DNA from: Streptantibioticus rubrisoli
GTDB taxonomy: Bacteria > Actinomycetota > Actinomycetes > Streptomycetales > Streptomycetaceae
Direction: 5' to 3'
Assembly (NCBI RefSeq): GCF_024436055.1
Contig: NZ_JANFNH010000043.1
Location: forward strand, 1-63,250
DNA length: 63,250 nt
In this document: positions 21,170-29,477 of the stretch, piece after piece
How the letters are laid out: each line of letters begins with the position of its first letter
Position numbering within the stretch: the stretch's first letter is position 1
Notes under the pieces: model-generated
What the model saw: the letters and a program-made list of their open reading frames with translations, nothing else
Told to the model about the DNA's origin: nothing
Databases searched by the model: none
Program-made: the position numbers and the translations under genes

Positions 21170-22170
21170 CAGGCCGCCGCCTCCCCGTTCGCGTCCTTGC
21201 CGGGCAGCAGCCGGTCCAACCAGCGCAGCCGCCGCAGCCGTACCGAACGGTCCAGGTCCATCGAGTCCAGCGCGGCGGTCAGCAGCTCCTGCGGCATCCG
21301 CTTCATCGCGGCCACGCTCAACGCCTTCAGTTTCCGGGCGACTTGCGGCTCGAAGCGGTCGATGTTGGACAGATGGTGGGCGATGATCGCGCAGTAGGTG
21401 CGGACCGCCTTCGGCAGGAACTCCTCCGCCCTGGGGTCCTGTGCCGTCTCGGCCAGCACCTGGTCAAAGGAGCGTATGAAGTCCAACTGCCGTACATCGC
21501 CGATCTGGGTGAGCGAACTGGCCACCCCGCGCCGGTAGAAGACGCCGAGCAGCCCGAGCACCGCGAACGACTCCGCCCTGCGGTGCAGCCGCCAGATCCA
21601 CGGCCGGTCCTCCGCGGTGCGCAGCCCGTCCGGGAAGTGCAGCAGCCCCGCGTCCTTCAGCCTGCGGTGGTACATCCCGGCCCAGGCGTACGGGTAGTCG
21701 ACGGAGGTCGAGGTGTCCGCGGGCAGGATCGCCTCGCGCGGGTCGAGCACCCGGCCGCGGCGGCCGTCCGGTACCCGGTGGACCACCCGCTCCCTGCCGG
21801 TGCACTGCACATGGTCGGTGCGCACGAAGTCGCAGCCCAACTCCTCGATCCCCGCCAGTAGTTCGGGGAGGTAGCCGGGGGCCAGCCAGTCGTCGCCGTC
21901 GAGGAACGCCAGGTACTCGCCCTCGGCGGCGTCCAGGCCGGTGTTGCGGGCGGTGGCCAGGCCCTGGTTGCGCTCGTGCCGCAGCAGCCTGGCGCCGGGC
22001 AGTTGACCGCCCGCGGCGCGTTCCAGGATCTCCGGCGTCCGGTCGGTCGAACAATCGTCGACGAGAATGAATTCAAAATCCGCGCGGGCATTCGATGCCA
22101 GACTTCTCAACATGTCGGGTGCGAATGTCTGCACGTTGTAGAACGGCACGATGACGGAGAGCTTGGCCAC
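21169..22170 (-). CDS. Family 2 glycosyltransferase
   Basis: GT-A fold glycosyltransferase of 333 residues. It opens with LSVIVPFYNV, then the nucleotide-binding DDCSTD (38-43), ARNTGLDAAEGEYLAFLDGDDW with the metal-binding D91-D94, and a Trp-rich acceptor region. It resembles TagF/TagE-like or GT2 enzymes that build wall glycopolymers. First gene of a three-gene minus-strand operon, divergent from the DUF6716-like gene. Confidence 0.88.
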   Translation of the reverse strand: MAKLSVIVPFYNVQTFAPDMLRSLASNARADFEFILVDDCSTDRTPEILERAAGGQLPGARLLRHERNQGLATARNTGLDAAEGEYLAFLDGDDWLAPGYLPELLAGIEELGCDFVRTDHVQCTGRERVVHRVPDGRRGRVLDPREAILPADTSTSVDYPYAWAGMYHRRLKDAGLLHFPDGLRTAEDRPWIWRLHRRAESFAVLGLLGVFYRRGVASSLTQIGDVRQLDFIRSFDQVLAETAQDPRAEEFLPKAVRTYCAIIAHHLSNIDRFEPQVARKLKALSVAAMKRMPQELLTAALDSMDLDRSVRLRRLRWLDRLLPGKDANGEAAA

Positions 22171-22357
22171 TTGCGGAACGTTATGCGGCGGCTCGCCATT
22201 TGGGATTGCGGGCCGCGGGCCGTCCGGTGAACGAAGCGTGGCAGAGCCGTGAACCCGGCGCGGCGAGCGGCCGGAGAGCCTGTCGTCGGCGCGCTGTTAA
22301 CCATTTGTTGCGGCCTTGTACGCCCACCGCTTTGATTTGATTCCTACGGTCTCCGGC

Positions 22358-23659
22358 GTGCCAACCAGTGCCACCCCGGTGAAAAAGATCACGGTACTCG
22401 CGGATTCGGACACGCGTTGGAAGTGGGGCGCCCAGACCGCAGGCCGAATAGCCGAGCAGGCGTGTCTTGACGCGCGGTTGCTGCGCGGTCGGGCCACCCC
22501 GACCCCCCGGCAGCTGGCCGAGGTCGGGATGCCCGCGGACTCGATGAGCGAGGTGACCGCGGCGCAGTTCCTGGCCGAGACCGACCGGGAGAGCGCGGAT
22601 GTGGTCATCCTCGCCTGCGTCGGCGGCACCGTACAGGCCGTGCTGCACGGGCTGGCCCGCGCCTGGCAGGGCCGCGAGCGGCGGCCGGTGCTGGTCACCG
22701 GATACGTCGGGGTGGTCTACGAGAAGCTTGCCGACGGTCTGCTGCTGCGGCACGGCGCGGACGTGGTACTGGCCAACAGCCGCCACGACGCCGAGCGGTT
22801 CCGCGCGGTGTACGAGGGCGTCGGGGCGGATGCGGACTGCGTGGTGGAAAGCGCGCTGCCGTTCCTGGCCGGTGAGCCCTACCAGCCGTCCGCCGAGCGG
22901 CCGTTGACCGTGGTCTTCGCCGCCCAGCCGTCGGTGCCGGACGGCCGCCGGGACCGCGAGTACCTGCTGGACCGGGCGGTACGGCACGCCGAGGCGCACG
23001 CCGACCGCGAGGTGCTGGTGAAGCTGCGCAGCAAGCCCGGAGAACACACCACGCACATCGAGGAGACCCCCTACCCCAAGCTGGCCGCCCGCCGCCGACT
23101 CCCGCCCAACCTGCGGCTGGTGTACGGGCACATGGGCGAAGTCCTCGACCGCACCGACCTGTTGGTGACGGTCAGCTCGACGGCGGCCCTGGAGTCGATG
23201 CACCGCGGCATCCCCACCGCCGTCCTCACCGACCTCGGGGTGCGCGAGGCGCTGGGCAACCACCACTTCCTGGGCTCCGGATGCCTGGCCTCCTGGGACG
23301 AGTTGGACGCGGGTGCGCTGCCGAAGGCCGACGCCGGGTGGCTGCGGCGGCACGGCGTGCGGGCGCACGACCCGTTCCGGGCCGTGCGGGAGCGGGTGGC
23401 CGCTCTGGCGTCCGCGTCCACGCTTCCGGCGCTTCGGCCGTACTACACGGTGCAGACGGCGCCCGGCTATCTGCCCGGCATCCTCGCCCGGCACCACCTC
23501 GACGTGAAGGGCGCCCCGCTCCCGGGCGCGCCCGCACCGGCCGCCTCCGGCGGACTGCGCGGCGCGGTACGGGAGTTCACCCGCGACGCCGCCCGCACCC
23601 TCTACCGCCAGGGCGTCCAACGCGTGGCGCCCGTGATCCGCCGCTGGGGGCAACTGTGA
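22358..23659 (+). CDS. DUF6716-like putative glycosyltransferase
   Basis: Soluble protein of about 433 residues from the GTG at 22358 (the frame stays open to a TTG at 22316). It starts KKITVLADSDTRWKWGAQTA and has GYVGVVYEKLADGLLLRHGADVVLANSRHDAERF and SSTAALESMHRGIPTAVLTD, a pattern like GT-B glycosyltransferases or CDP-glycerol glycerophosphotransferases. I recognise it as the kind of protein annotated DUF6716 in Streptomyces nonulosonate clusters. Function unproven; it probably acts on the same glycopolymer. Confidence 0.7.
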   Translation: MPTSATPVKKITVLADSDTRWKWGAQTAGRIAEQACLDARLLRGRATPTPRQLAEVGMPADSMSEVTAAQFLAETDRESADVVILACVGGTVQAVLHGLARAWQGRERRPVLVTGYVGVVYEKLADGLLLRHGADVVLANSRHDAERFRAVYEGVGADADCVVESALPFLAGEPYQPSAERPLTVVFAAQPSVPDGRRDREYLLDRAVRHAEAHADREVLVKLRSKPGEHTTHIEETPYPKLAARRRLPPNLRLVYGHMGEVLDRTDLLVTVSSTAALESMHRGIPTAVLTDLGVREALGNHHFLGSGCLASWDELDAGALPKADAGWLRRHGVRAHDPFRAVRERVAALASASTLPALRPYYTVQTAPGYLPGILARHHLDVKGAPLPGAPAPAASGGLRGAVREFTRDAARTLYRQGVQRVAPVIRRWGQL

Positions 23660-23724
23660 GGGGCACTCGGGCCGTTGGGCCGCAGCGGAACTCCTCCGGT
23701 CACGCTGGGGGTCCCCGCCCGGTC

Positions 23725-23845
23725 GCTGCCGGTTCGGCACCGCGGGACTGCGCCGTCGGGGTCAGCGCCGCCGCGGCGGGTCCTTCTTCTCGCGACGGGG
23801 ACTTTCGGCCGGTTGCGGCGGCGACTTCTTCCCGCCACCACGGTG
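23725..23845. repeat. Dispersed intergenic repeat, copy C
   Basis: GC-rich sequence before neuA with blocks similar to those near 2521-2580 and 3905-3985: CGGTTCGGCACCGCGGGACT, then GCGCCGCCGCGGCGGG, then CCTTCTTCTCGCG. A second, weaker echo follows inside the same stretch. Confidence 0.45.
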
Positions 23846-23871
23846 AGCAACCACAAGCGAGTAGCCCGGCG

Positions 23872-24570
23872 GTGCCGAACTCACCCCAGCCCACGGTGCT
23901 GGCCGTCATCCCCGCCCGAGGCGGCTCGAAGGGCGTACCCGGCAAGAACCTCGCCGAGGTCGGCGGTGTGCCGCTGGTCGCCCGGGCGGTACGGGCTTGC
24001 GCGGCGGCAAAGCTGGTCGACGCCGTCCTCGTCTCCACCGACGACTTCGGCATCGCCGAGGCGGCCCGAGCGGCGGGAGCGGAGGTGGTGGCGCGGCCAC
24101 CGGACATCTCCGGCGACACCGCGACCAGCGAGTCCGCCGTCCTGCACGCGATCGACGCGTACCAGGCCATGCACGGCGGCGTGGTCGACGTCGCCGTGCT
24201 GGTGCAGTGCACCAGCCCGTTCCTCGCCGCCGGGGACATCGACGGCGTGGCCGCCGCCGTACTGGAGGACGGCGCGGACAGCGCGCTGACCGTCGCCCCG
24301 TTCCACGGCTTCGTATGGCGCGACGACCCAGGCGGCGCGCACGGCGTCAACCACGACAAGGCGGTCCGCCCGCGCCGCCAGGACCGACCCCAGGACCTGC
24401 TGGAGACCGGCGCCGCATACGCCATGAAGGTCCCCGGCTTCCGCGCGTCCGGCCACCGCTTCTTCGGCCGCACCGCCCTCGTCCGCACCGACCCCGCACG
24501 CGTGCTGGAGATAGACGAGCCGGGCGACCTCGCCCGGGCCCGTGCGCTCGCGCCGCTCCTCGACACCTGA
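23872..24570 (+). CDS. neuA: CMP-nonulosonate (N-acylneuraminate) cytidylyltransferase
   Basis: Activates a nonulosonic acid (sialic acid or Kdn type) with CTP to give the CMP sugar. The signature nucleotide-binding motif IPARGGSKGVPGKN is at 13-26, followed by QCTSPFL and the ETGAAYAM segment, all typical of NeuA. Length is 232 residues. The GTG start at 23872 gives a standard N-terminus; the long upstream open frame is repeat DNA. It lies 23 bp before neuB. Confidence 0.9.
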   Translation: MPNSPQPTVLAVIPARGGSKGVPGKNLAEVGGVPLVARAVRACAAAKLVDAVLVSTDDFGIAEAARAAGAEVVARPPDISGDTATSESAVLHAIDAYQAMHGGVVDVAVLVQCTSPFLAAGDIDGVAAAVLEDGADSALTVAPFHGFVWRDDPGGAHGVNHDKAVRPRRQDRPQDLLETGAAYAMKVPGFRASGHRFFGRTALVRTDPARVLEIDEPGDLARARALAPLLDT

Positions 24571-24593
24571 CCTTCGCGAAAGGACCGTCCCCC

Positions 24594-25538
24594 GTGACCA
24601 CCACCCCCCACCGTCTGCGCACGATCGGCGACCGTCTCGTCGGCACCGGCCGTCCCGTCTACATCACCGGCGAGATCGGTATCAACCACAACGGTGACCT
24701 GGAGAACGCCTACCGGCTGATCGACGCCGCCGTCTCGGCCGGGTGCGACGCGGTGAAGTTCCAAAAGCGCACCCCGGAGATCTGCACCCCGCGCGACCAG
24801 TGGGACATAGAGCGTGACACCCCGTGGGGCCGGATGACGTACATCGACTACCGGCACCGCGTCGAGTTCGGCGAGCAGGAGTACCGGGCCATCGACGCGT
24901 ACTGCCGTGAGCGGGGCATCCACTGGTTCGCCTCGCCGTGGGACGTGCCCAGCGTGGAGTTCCTGGAGCAGTTCGACCTGCCCGCGCACAAGGTGGCCTC
25001 CGCCTGCCTGACCGACGACGAGCTGCTGCGCGCGCTGCGCGCCACCGGCCGCACGGTCGTCCTGTCGACGGGCATGTCCACCCCGAAGCAGATCCGGCAC
25101 GCGGTCGAGGTGCTCGGCAGCGACAACGTCCTTCTGTGCCACGCCACTTCGACGTACCCGGCCAAGCACGAGGAGCTCAACCTGCGCATGATCCACACCC
25201 TGCAGGCCGAGTACCCCAACGTGCCGATCGGCTACTCCGGCCACGAGGTCGGCCTGCAGACCACGCTCGCCGCGGTGGCACTCGGCGCGGTGTTCGTGGA
25301 GCGGCACATCACCCTCGACCGCGCGATGTGGGGCTCCGACCAGGCCGCCTCGGTGGAGACCTCGGGCCTGCAGCGGCTGGTGCGCGACATCCGGATCGTG
25401 GAGCGGTCGCTGGGCGACGGCGTCAAGCGGGTGTACGAGGGCGAGCTGGGGCCGATGAAGAAGCTGCGCCGGGTGCCGGGCGTGGTCGCGGAGGCCGAGG
25501 CGGCCGCCGCGGCCGAACGAGAGCCGGTCTCCGCGTGA
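24594..25538 (+). CDS. neuB: NeuB-type nonulosonic acid synthase lacking the SAF domain
   Basis: Condenses phosphoenolpyruvate with a hexose or hexosamine to make a nonulosonic acid. TIM-barrel motifs are GEIGINHNGD (26-35), KFQKRTPE, HATSTYPA, and the metal ligands H217 (GYSGHE) and H238 (ERHITLDR). At 314 residues it is about 35 shorter than classical NeuB: the barrel is complete, but the C-terminal antifreeze-like SAF domain is missing, replaced by an Ala/Glu-rich tail. No NeuC-type epimerase is nearby, so mannose-derived Kdn is a reasonable product (inference). The GTG start lies 11 nt after GAAAGGA. Confidence 0.9.
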   Translation: MTTTPHRLRTIGDRLVGTGRPVYITGEIGINHNGDLENAYRLIDAAVSAGCDAVKFQKRTPEICTPRDQWDIERDTPWGRMTYIDYRHRVEFGEQEYRAIDAYCRERGIHWFASPWDVPSVEFLEQFDLPAHKVASACLTDDELLRALRATGRTVVLSTGMSTPKQIRHAVEVLGSDNVLLCHATSTYPAKHEELNLRMIHTLQAEYPNVPIGYSGHEVGLQTTLAAVALGAVFVERHITLDRAMWGSDQAASVETSGLQRLVRDIRIVERSLGDGVKRVYEGELGPMKKLRRVPGVVAEAEAAAAAEREPVSA

Positions 25539-26674
25539 CCGGATCACCGGCCGCCGACCCACCGCGGGCCACCGCCGCCGTACCGGCCCCGCGCGCCCCC
25601 GGCGGCCAGCACGCGGCGCTGCGCACCCTGGCGCTCGTGGAGTCCCCGGTGCAGCTGCTCAACCTGCTGGAGTGGACGTACGCCCAGCGCGCCGCCGGAA
25701 CGCTCGACCTGGCCGACTGCACCGTCGTGGTGCTGCCGCCGCGCGATCCGATGAGCCGCGGGCAGCTGCGCCGGATGGCCGAGCTGGCCCGGGACGAGGG
25801 GCTGGCGCTGCGCTGGTGCGAGCCGCGCACCGCCACCGCCGGGCCGGTGCGCACCCTGGCGGGGCTGACCCCGCTACTGCTGCGGGCCAGGCGCCTGGTG
25901 CTGGGTGACCCGTTCTCCCGCTTCGTGCAGGCCCTGCTGCCGCTGAGCCGGGCGAAGGACCTGGTGGTGATAGACGACGGCACGGCGACCATGGAGTTCG
26001 TGGCGCTGATCGCCGCCGGGCAGCGGCTGGTGCGCTGGCACCGGACCGGGCGCGGCGCACGGGACGCGGTGTTCGCCGCGGTGGCCGCGGGCGCCCGGCG
26101 GCGGCTGACCGCGGGGCCCGGTCGCCGGGTGGAGCTGTTCACCTCGATGCCGGTCACCCCGCCGCCCGGCACCCGGCTGACCGCCAACCGGCTGGCGTGG
26201 ACCCGGGAGCGCTTCGGCCCGCCCAGGGTGCGGCGCGGCGCGGACCTGATCGGCACCTCGCTGGTGGAGACCGGAGTGGTGGACCCGAACGCCTATCTCG
26301 CCGCCGTCCGCGGCATAGCCGCCGCGCACGGCGCCACCCGCTACTTCGCGCACCGCAGGGAGCGCGAGGACAAGCTGCGGCGGCTGTCCGCCGCCACCGG
26401 CCTGGAGATCGTCCGGCCCGACCTGCCGCTGGAGCTCGTCGCCCGGCGCGGCCCGATAGGCGCCCGCCTGCTGAGCTTCCCGTCGACCGTGGTGCACACC
26501 CTGCCGCTCGCCCTGGACGGCACGGGCGTGGAGGTCGCCGTGTGCGAGGTGGACCCCTCGTGGCTGACCAGCGGCGCCTCGCCGCGCGCCCAGGGCTTCC
26601 TGTCCGGCATCACCAGCGCCGCCCGCAGCAGGCACGGGCTCGGCGCGATCCGCAACCCGGTGGCGGTGACCTGA
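25535..26674 (+). CDS. Putative CMP-sugar glycosyltransferase (GT52/polysialyltransferase-like)
   Basis: Protein of 379 residues, translationally coupled to neuB (GTGA overlap). The N-terminal TLALVESPVQLLNLLEW is the type of opening seen in GT52 and related sialyl/polysialyltransferases. VIDDGTATMEF near residue 150 and YFAHRREREDKLRR around 270 also fit, the latter resembling the HRRE-type basic motif of that group. Likely transfers the CMP-activated nonulosonic acid to a glycan primer. Family membership is by motif recognition only. Confidence 0.65.
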   Translation: MTGSPAADPPRATAAVPAPRAPGGQHAALRTLALVESPVQLLNLLEWTYAQRAAGTLDLADCTVVVLPPRDPMSRGQLRRMAELARDEGLALRWCEPRTATAGPVRTLAGLTPLLLRARRLVLGDPFSRFVQALLPLSRAKDLVVIDDGTATMEFVALIAAGQRLVRWHRTGRGARDAVFAAVAAGARRRLTAGPGRRVELFTSMPVTPPPGTRLTANRLAWTRERFGPPRVRRGADLIGTSLVETGVVDPNAYLAAVRGIAAAHGATRYFAHRREREDKLRRLSAATGLEIVRPDLPLELVARRGPIGARLLSFPSTVVHTLPLALDGTGVEVAVCEVDPSWLTSGASPRAQGFLSGITSAARSRHGLGAIRNPVAVT

Positions 26675-27573
26675 TGAGCGTGGCCCTTGACACCCCCGCG
26701 GCCCGGCTGACCTCCGGCGAGGCCGCGGAGCTGGCCGCCCGGCACGGGCTGACCCCGGCCGTGCGGCGGCCCTCGCTGCCGGACTACCTGCGCCAGCTGT
26801 GGGGCAGACGGCACTTCACCGTCGCCTACGCCCGGGCCCGGCTGACCGCGCTGTACGCCACGGCCCGGCTCGGCCAGATCTGGCACGTGCTGACGCCGCT
26901 GTTCAACGTCGCCGTCTACTGGCTGGTCTTCGGCTATCTGCTGAACAAGAAGGCCGGGACCGGCGACAACTACATCGCGTTCCTGTCCGTCGGCATGTTC
27001 GTGTTCACCTACTCGCGGGAGTCCATCGCGAGTGGCACCTGGTCGATCTCCAACCGGATCGAACTGGTCCGCGCGATGCACTTCCCGCGCGCCTGCCTGC
27101 CGATCGCCTCCACGCTGGTGCAGCTCCAGCAACTGGTGCTGTCCATGGGCCTGGTGATCAGCATCTGCCTGGCCACCGGCGAACCGTTCGGCGCCCGCTG
27201 GCTGCTGCTGGTTCCGGCGCTGGCGTTGCAGACGGTGTTCAACCTCGGCTGCGGGATGCTGATGGCCCGCATCGGCGCCCGCAACCACGACATCGGCGAG
27301 CTGGTGCCGTTCCTGCTGCGTACCTGGATGTACACCTGCGGCGTCTTCTACAGCATCGCCAAGGTCACCGGGCACGCCCCGCGGATCATCCGGCTGCTGC
27401 TGGAGTCCAATCCCGGCGCGATCTACATCGAACTGGCCCGGCACGCGCTGCTGGAAGGTTACGCACAGCTGACCCCGCACGTGTGGATACTGGCCGCGGC
27501 CTGGGCGGCGGTCGCGCTGGTGACCGGTCTGGTGGTCTGCTGGCAGGCCGAGGAGAAGTACGGCCGTGGCTGA
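26674..27573 (+). CDS. ABC-2 type polysaccharide exporter permease
   Basis: Membrane subunit of a TagG/KpsM/RfbA-like exporter (299 residues, about six hydrophobic helices). The N-terminal amphipathic part contains LGQIWHVLTPLFNVAVYWLVFGYLL, a hallmark of this family. Its ATG overlaps the previous stop by 1 nt. It probably moves the lipid-linked glycopolymer across the membrane. The ATPase (TagH-type) gene that normally follows is not present here; instead a 21-bp direct repeat and a short open frame follow. Confidence 0.88.
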   Translation: MSVALDTPAARLTSGEAAELAARHGLTPAVRRPSLPDYLRQLWGRRHFTVAYARARLTALYATARLGQIWHVLTPLFNVAVYWLVFGYLLNKKAGTGDNYIAFLSVGMFVFTYSRESIASGTWSISNRIELVRAMHFPRACLPIASTLVQLQQLVLSMGLVISICLATGEPFGARWLLLVPALALQTVFNLGCGMLMARIGARNHDIGELVPFLLRTWMYTCGVFYSIAKVTGHAPRIIRLLLESNPGAIYIELARHALLEGYAQLTPHVWILAAAWAAVALVTGLVVCWQAEEKYGRG

Positions 27574-27596
27574 AAAGAAGTACGGCCGTGGCTGAA
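27554..27596. repeat. 21-bp direct repeat at the permease 3' end
   Basis: Two identical 21-nt copies (27554-27574 and 27576-27596, period 22). Each contains the end of the permease frame (GTACGGCCGTGGCTGA) and a GTGGCTGAA that looks like the start of a following gene. After the second copy the frame reads V-A-E-H for about 30 codons and stops at 27682. Confidence 0.9.
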
Positions 27597-27679
27597 CACG
27601 CAATGCCCAGTGCGCTGTTCGGCCACGATCGATACCTATCCGTGACCCGTTCAACCCGGCGCCACGCGCCCGCCATCCC

Positions 27680-29260
27680 GTGATCACCGCCACCGTGTTC
27701 CCTGCTGCCATGGGGAGCACACCGCGGAAGGCCGCGCGGATCGCGGTTCTCGCGGACAGCACACTGACCAACGACTCACGAGCGCAGCGGGTGGCCCGCG
27801 CCGCCGCCGACGCGGGCTACGACGTCACGCTCATCGGCCGCGCCGACAGCCAACCGGCACCGGTGATCAAGGGCGTCGCGGTGATCACCGTGGACGTGCC
27901 GGAGACGCTGCGCCGCCACCGGCTGCGCAGGCCTCGACCGGGCCTGCGCTGGCCACTTGCGTACCGCTGCGCCGAGGCGCACCGCTACCGCACCGCGCAA
28001 CTGGCCGTACGCGAACAGCTGTTGCGCACCCGGGACGCCGAACTGGGCGTGCTCTACCGCCCGTTGGCCCGGCAGGCCGCGGCCCGGGCCGGGTACTCGC
28101 TGGCCCGCGCCCGGTACGCGGTGCGCCGCACCTGGACGCGGGTGCGGGCCGCCCAGTACCAGGCCGCGGTGCGCCGCCGCGCCGTACCGGACGGCTTCCT
28201 GGACAACCTCGCCACCGCGCTGTTCCGGCTGCTGCCGGTGCGGCGCGCCTGGCGGCGGCTCGATCCGCTGCTGCTCGACCTGGAGGCGGCGTACGGGCCG
28301 GTGCTGGACGAGCGGCGCCCGCAGCTGATCCACGCCCGCGGGCGCCGGGTGCTCGGGGTGGCGCTGCGCGCCGCGGTACGGGCGCAGGCCGCCGGGCGGA
28401 CGGTGAAGGTGGTGTGGGACGCCGACGAGTGCGCGGCGCTCGCCCCGACCTCCTCGCGCCGTGCCGCGGTGGCCAGGGACGCCGACGAGCGGGCGCACGC
28501 CGCCGGGGCCGACGCGGTGGTCACGGTGTGCGAGGCGTACGCGGAGCAGTTGCGCACCCGGCACAAGCTGCCGGTGCCGCCCACCGTGGTGCTCAACGCC
28601 CCCAAGTACCAGGACCTTTCGGCGCGCAGCGACAGCGGCGGGGTGCGGGCGGCCTGCCGTCTCACGCCGGATGTGGCGTTGCTGGTGCACAGCGGGGCGG
28701 TCGGCCCGGAGCGCGGGCTGCTCACGGTGGTGGAGGCGCTGCCCAAGCTGTACGACCTGCACGCGGCGTTCGTGGTGCCGGAGCCCAGCGCGCCGTACGT
28801 ACGCACGCTCATCGAGCGCGCGTCGGAGCTGGGCGTGGCCCCCCGACTGCACATCCTGCCGTTCGTACCGCCCGAGGAGATCGCCGGTTACCTGGCCTCC
28901 GCCGACATCGGCGTGGTCCCGGTACACCACCAGCCGCACCACGAAGTGGCCCTGGCCGCGCGCTACTTGGAGTACGCGCACGCCCGGCTGCCGGTGGTGG
29001 TCAGCGGTGTACGGGCGATGGCCGCCGCCACACTGTCGCTGGGCAACGGTGAGGTGTTCCGGGCCGGGGACACCGCCGACTTCGTGCGCGCGGTGGGCGC
29101 GGTGCTGACCAACCGTCCGCGCTACCGCAGGGCGTACGAGCGCTCGCCGATGCTGGGCCAGTGGTCCTGGCAGCACCAGTCGGGGCCGCTGCTGGAGGTG
29201 TACGCGCGGTTGACGGGTGCGCCAACGATCGTCGGACCCGCGCTGCTCGCCCGAACCTGA
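27680..29260 (+). CDS. Family 4-like glycosyltransferase
   Basis: GT-B enzyme of about 516-526 residues (ATG 27710 or GTG 27680). The N-terminal domain starts ARIAVLADSTLTNDSRAQRVARAAADAGYDVTLIG; the C-terminal donor domain has HSGAVGPERGLLTVVEALPKL and YLASADIGVVPVHHQPHHEVALAARYLEYAHARLPVV, the usual EX7E-like region of retaining GTs. Both starts lack a clear ribosome binding site. Last gene of the glycopolymer cluster; the acceptor is unknown. Confidence 0.82.
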   Translation: MITATVFPAAMGSTPRKAARIAVLADSTLTNDSRAQRVARAAADAGYDVTLIGRADSQPAPVIKGVAVITVDVPETLRRHRLRRPRPGLRWPLAYRCAEAHRYRTAQLAVREQLLRTRDAELGVLYRPLARQAAARAGYSLARARYAVRRTWTRVRAAQYQAAVRRRAVPDGFLDNLATALFRLLPVRRAWRRLDPLLLDLEAAYGPVLDERRPQLIHARGRRVLGVALRAAVRAQAAGRTVKVVWDADECAALAPTSSRRAAVARDADERAHAAGADAVVTVCEAYAEQLRTRHKLPVPPTVVLNAPKYQDLSARSDSGGVRAACRLTPDVALLVHSGAVGPERGLLTVVEALPKLYDLHAAFVVPEPSAPYVRTLIERASELGVAPRLHILPFVPPEEIAGYLASADIGVVPVHHQPHHEVALAARYLEYAHARLPVVVSGVRAMAAATLSLGNGEVFRAGDTADFVRAVGAVLTNRPRYRRAYERSPMLGQWSWQHQSGPLLEVYARLTGAPTIVGPALLART

Positions 29261-29477
29261 CAGGTATCGGCACCTTGCCGTACGAACCTGACCGAGTCTC
29301 CGCCGTACGGGGCCGTTGCCGAGCAATCGGACGTCCGGTGGTCCACCATGGAGTGGAAGGGAAAACGAAGGCTTAACAAGTGGAGATACCCGCCGCCACG
29401 CCGAATATGCACCACAGGGGTGATGATCTCGTCACTTGAAGGCTGGAATTTTCACTGACGACACACCTGGAGTGGTC

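Noticed and set aside
24594-25538. Possible loss of a NeuB metal ligand (GSDQ in place of GPDH-like text)
   Set aside because: The metal histidines in NeuB align with H217 and H238, which are both present; the GSDQ site is not a ligand.
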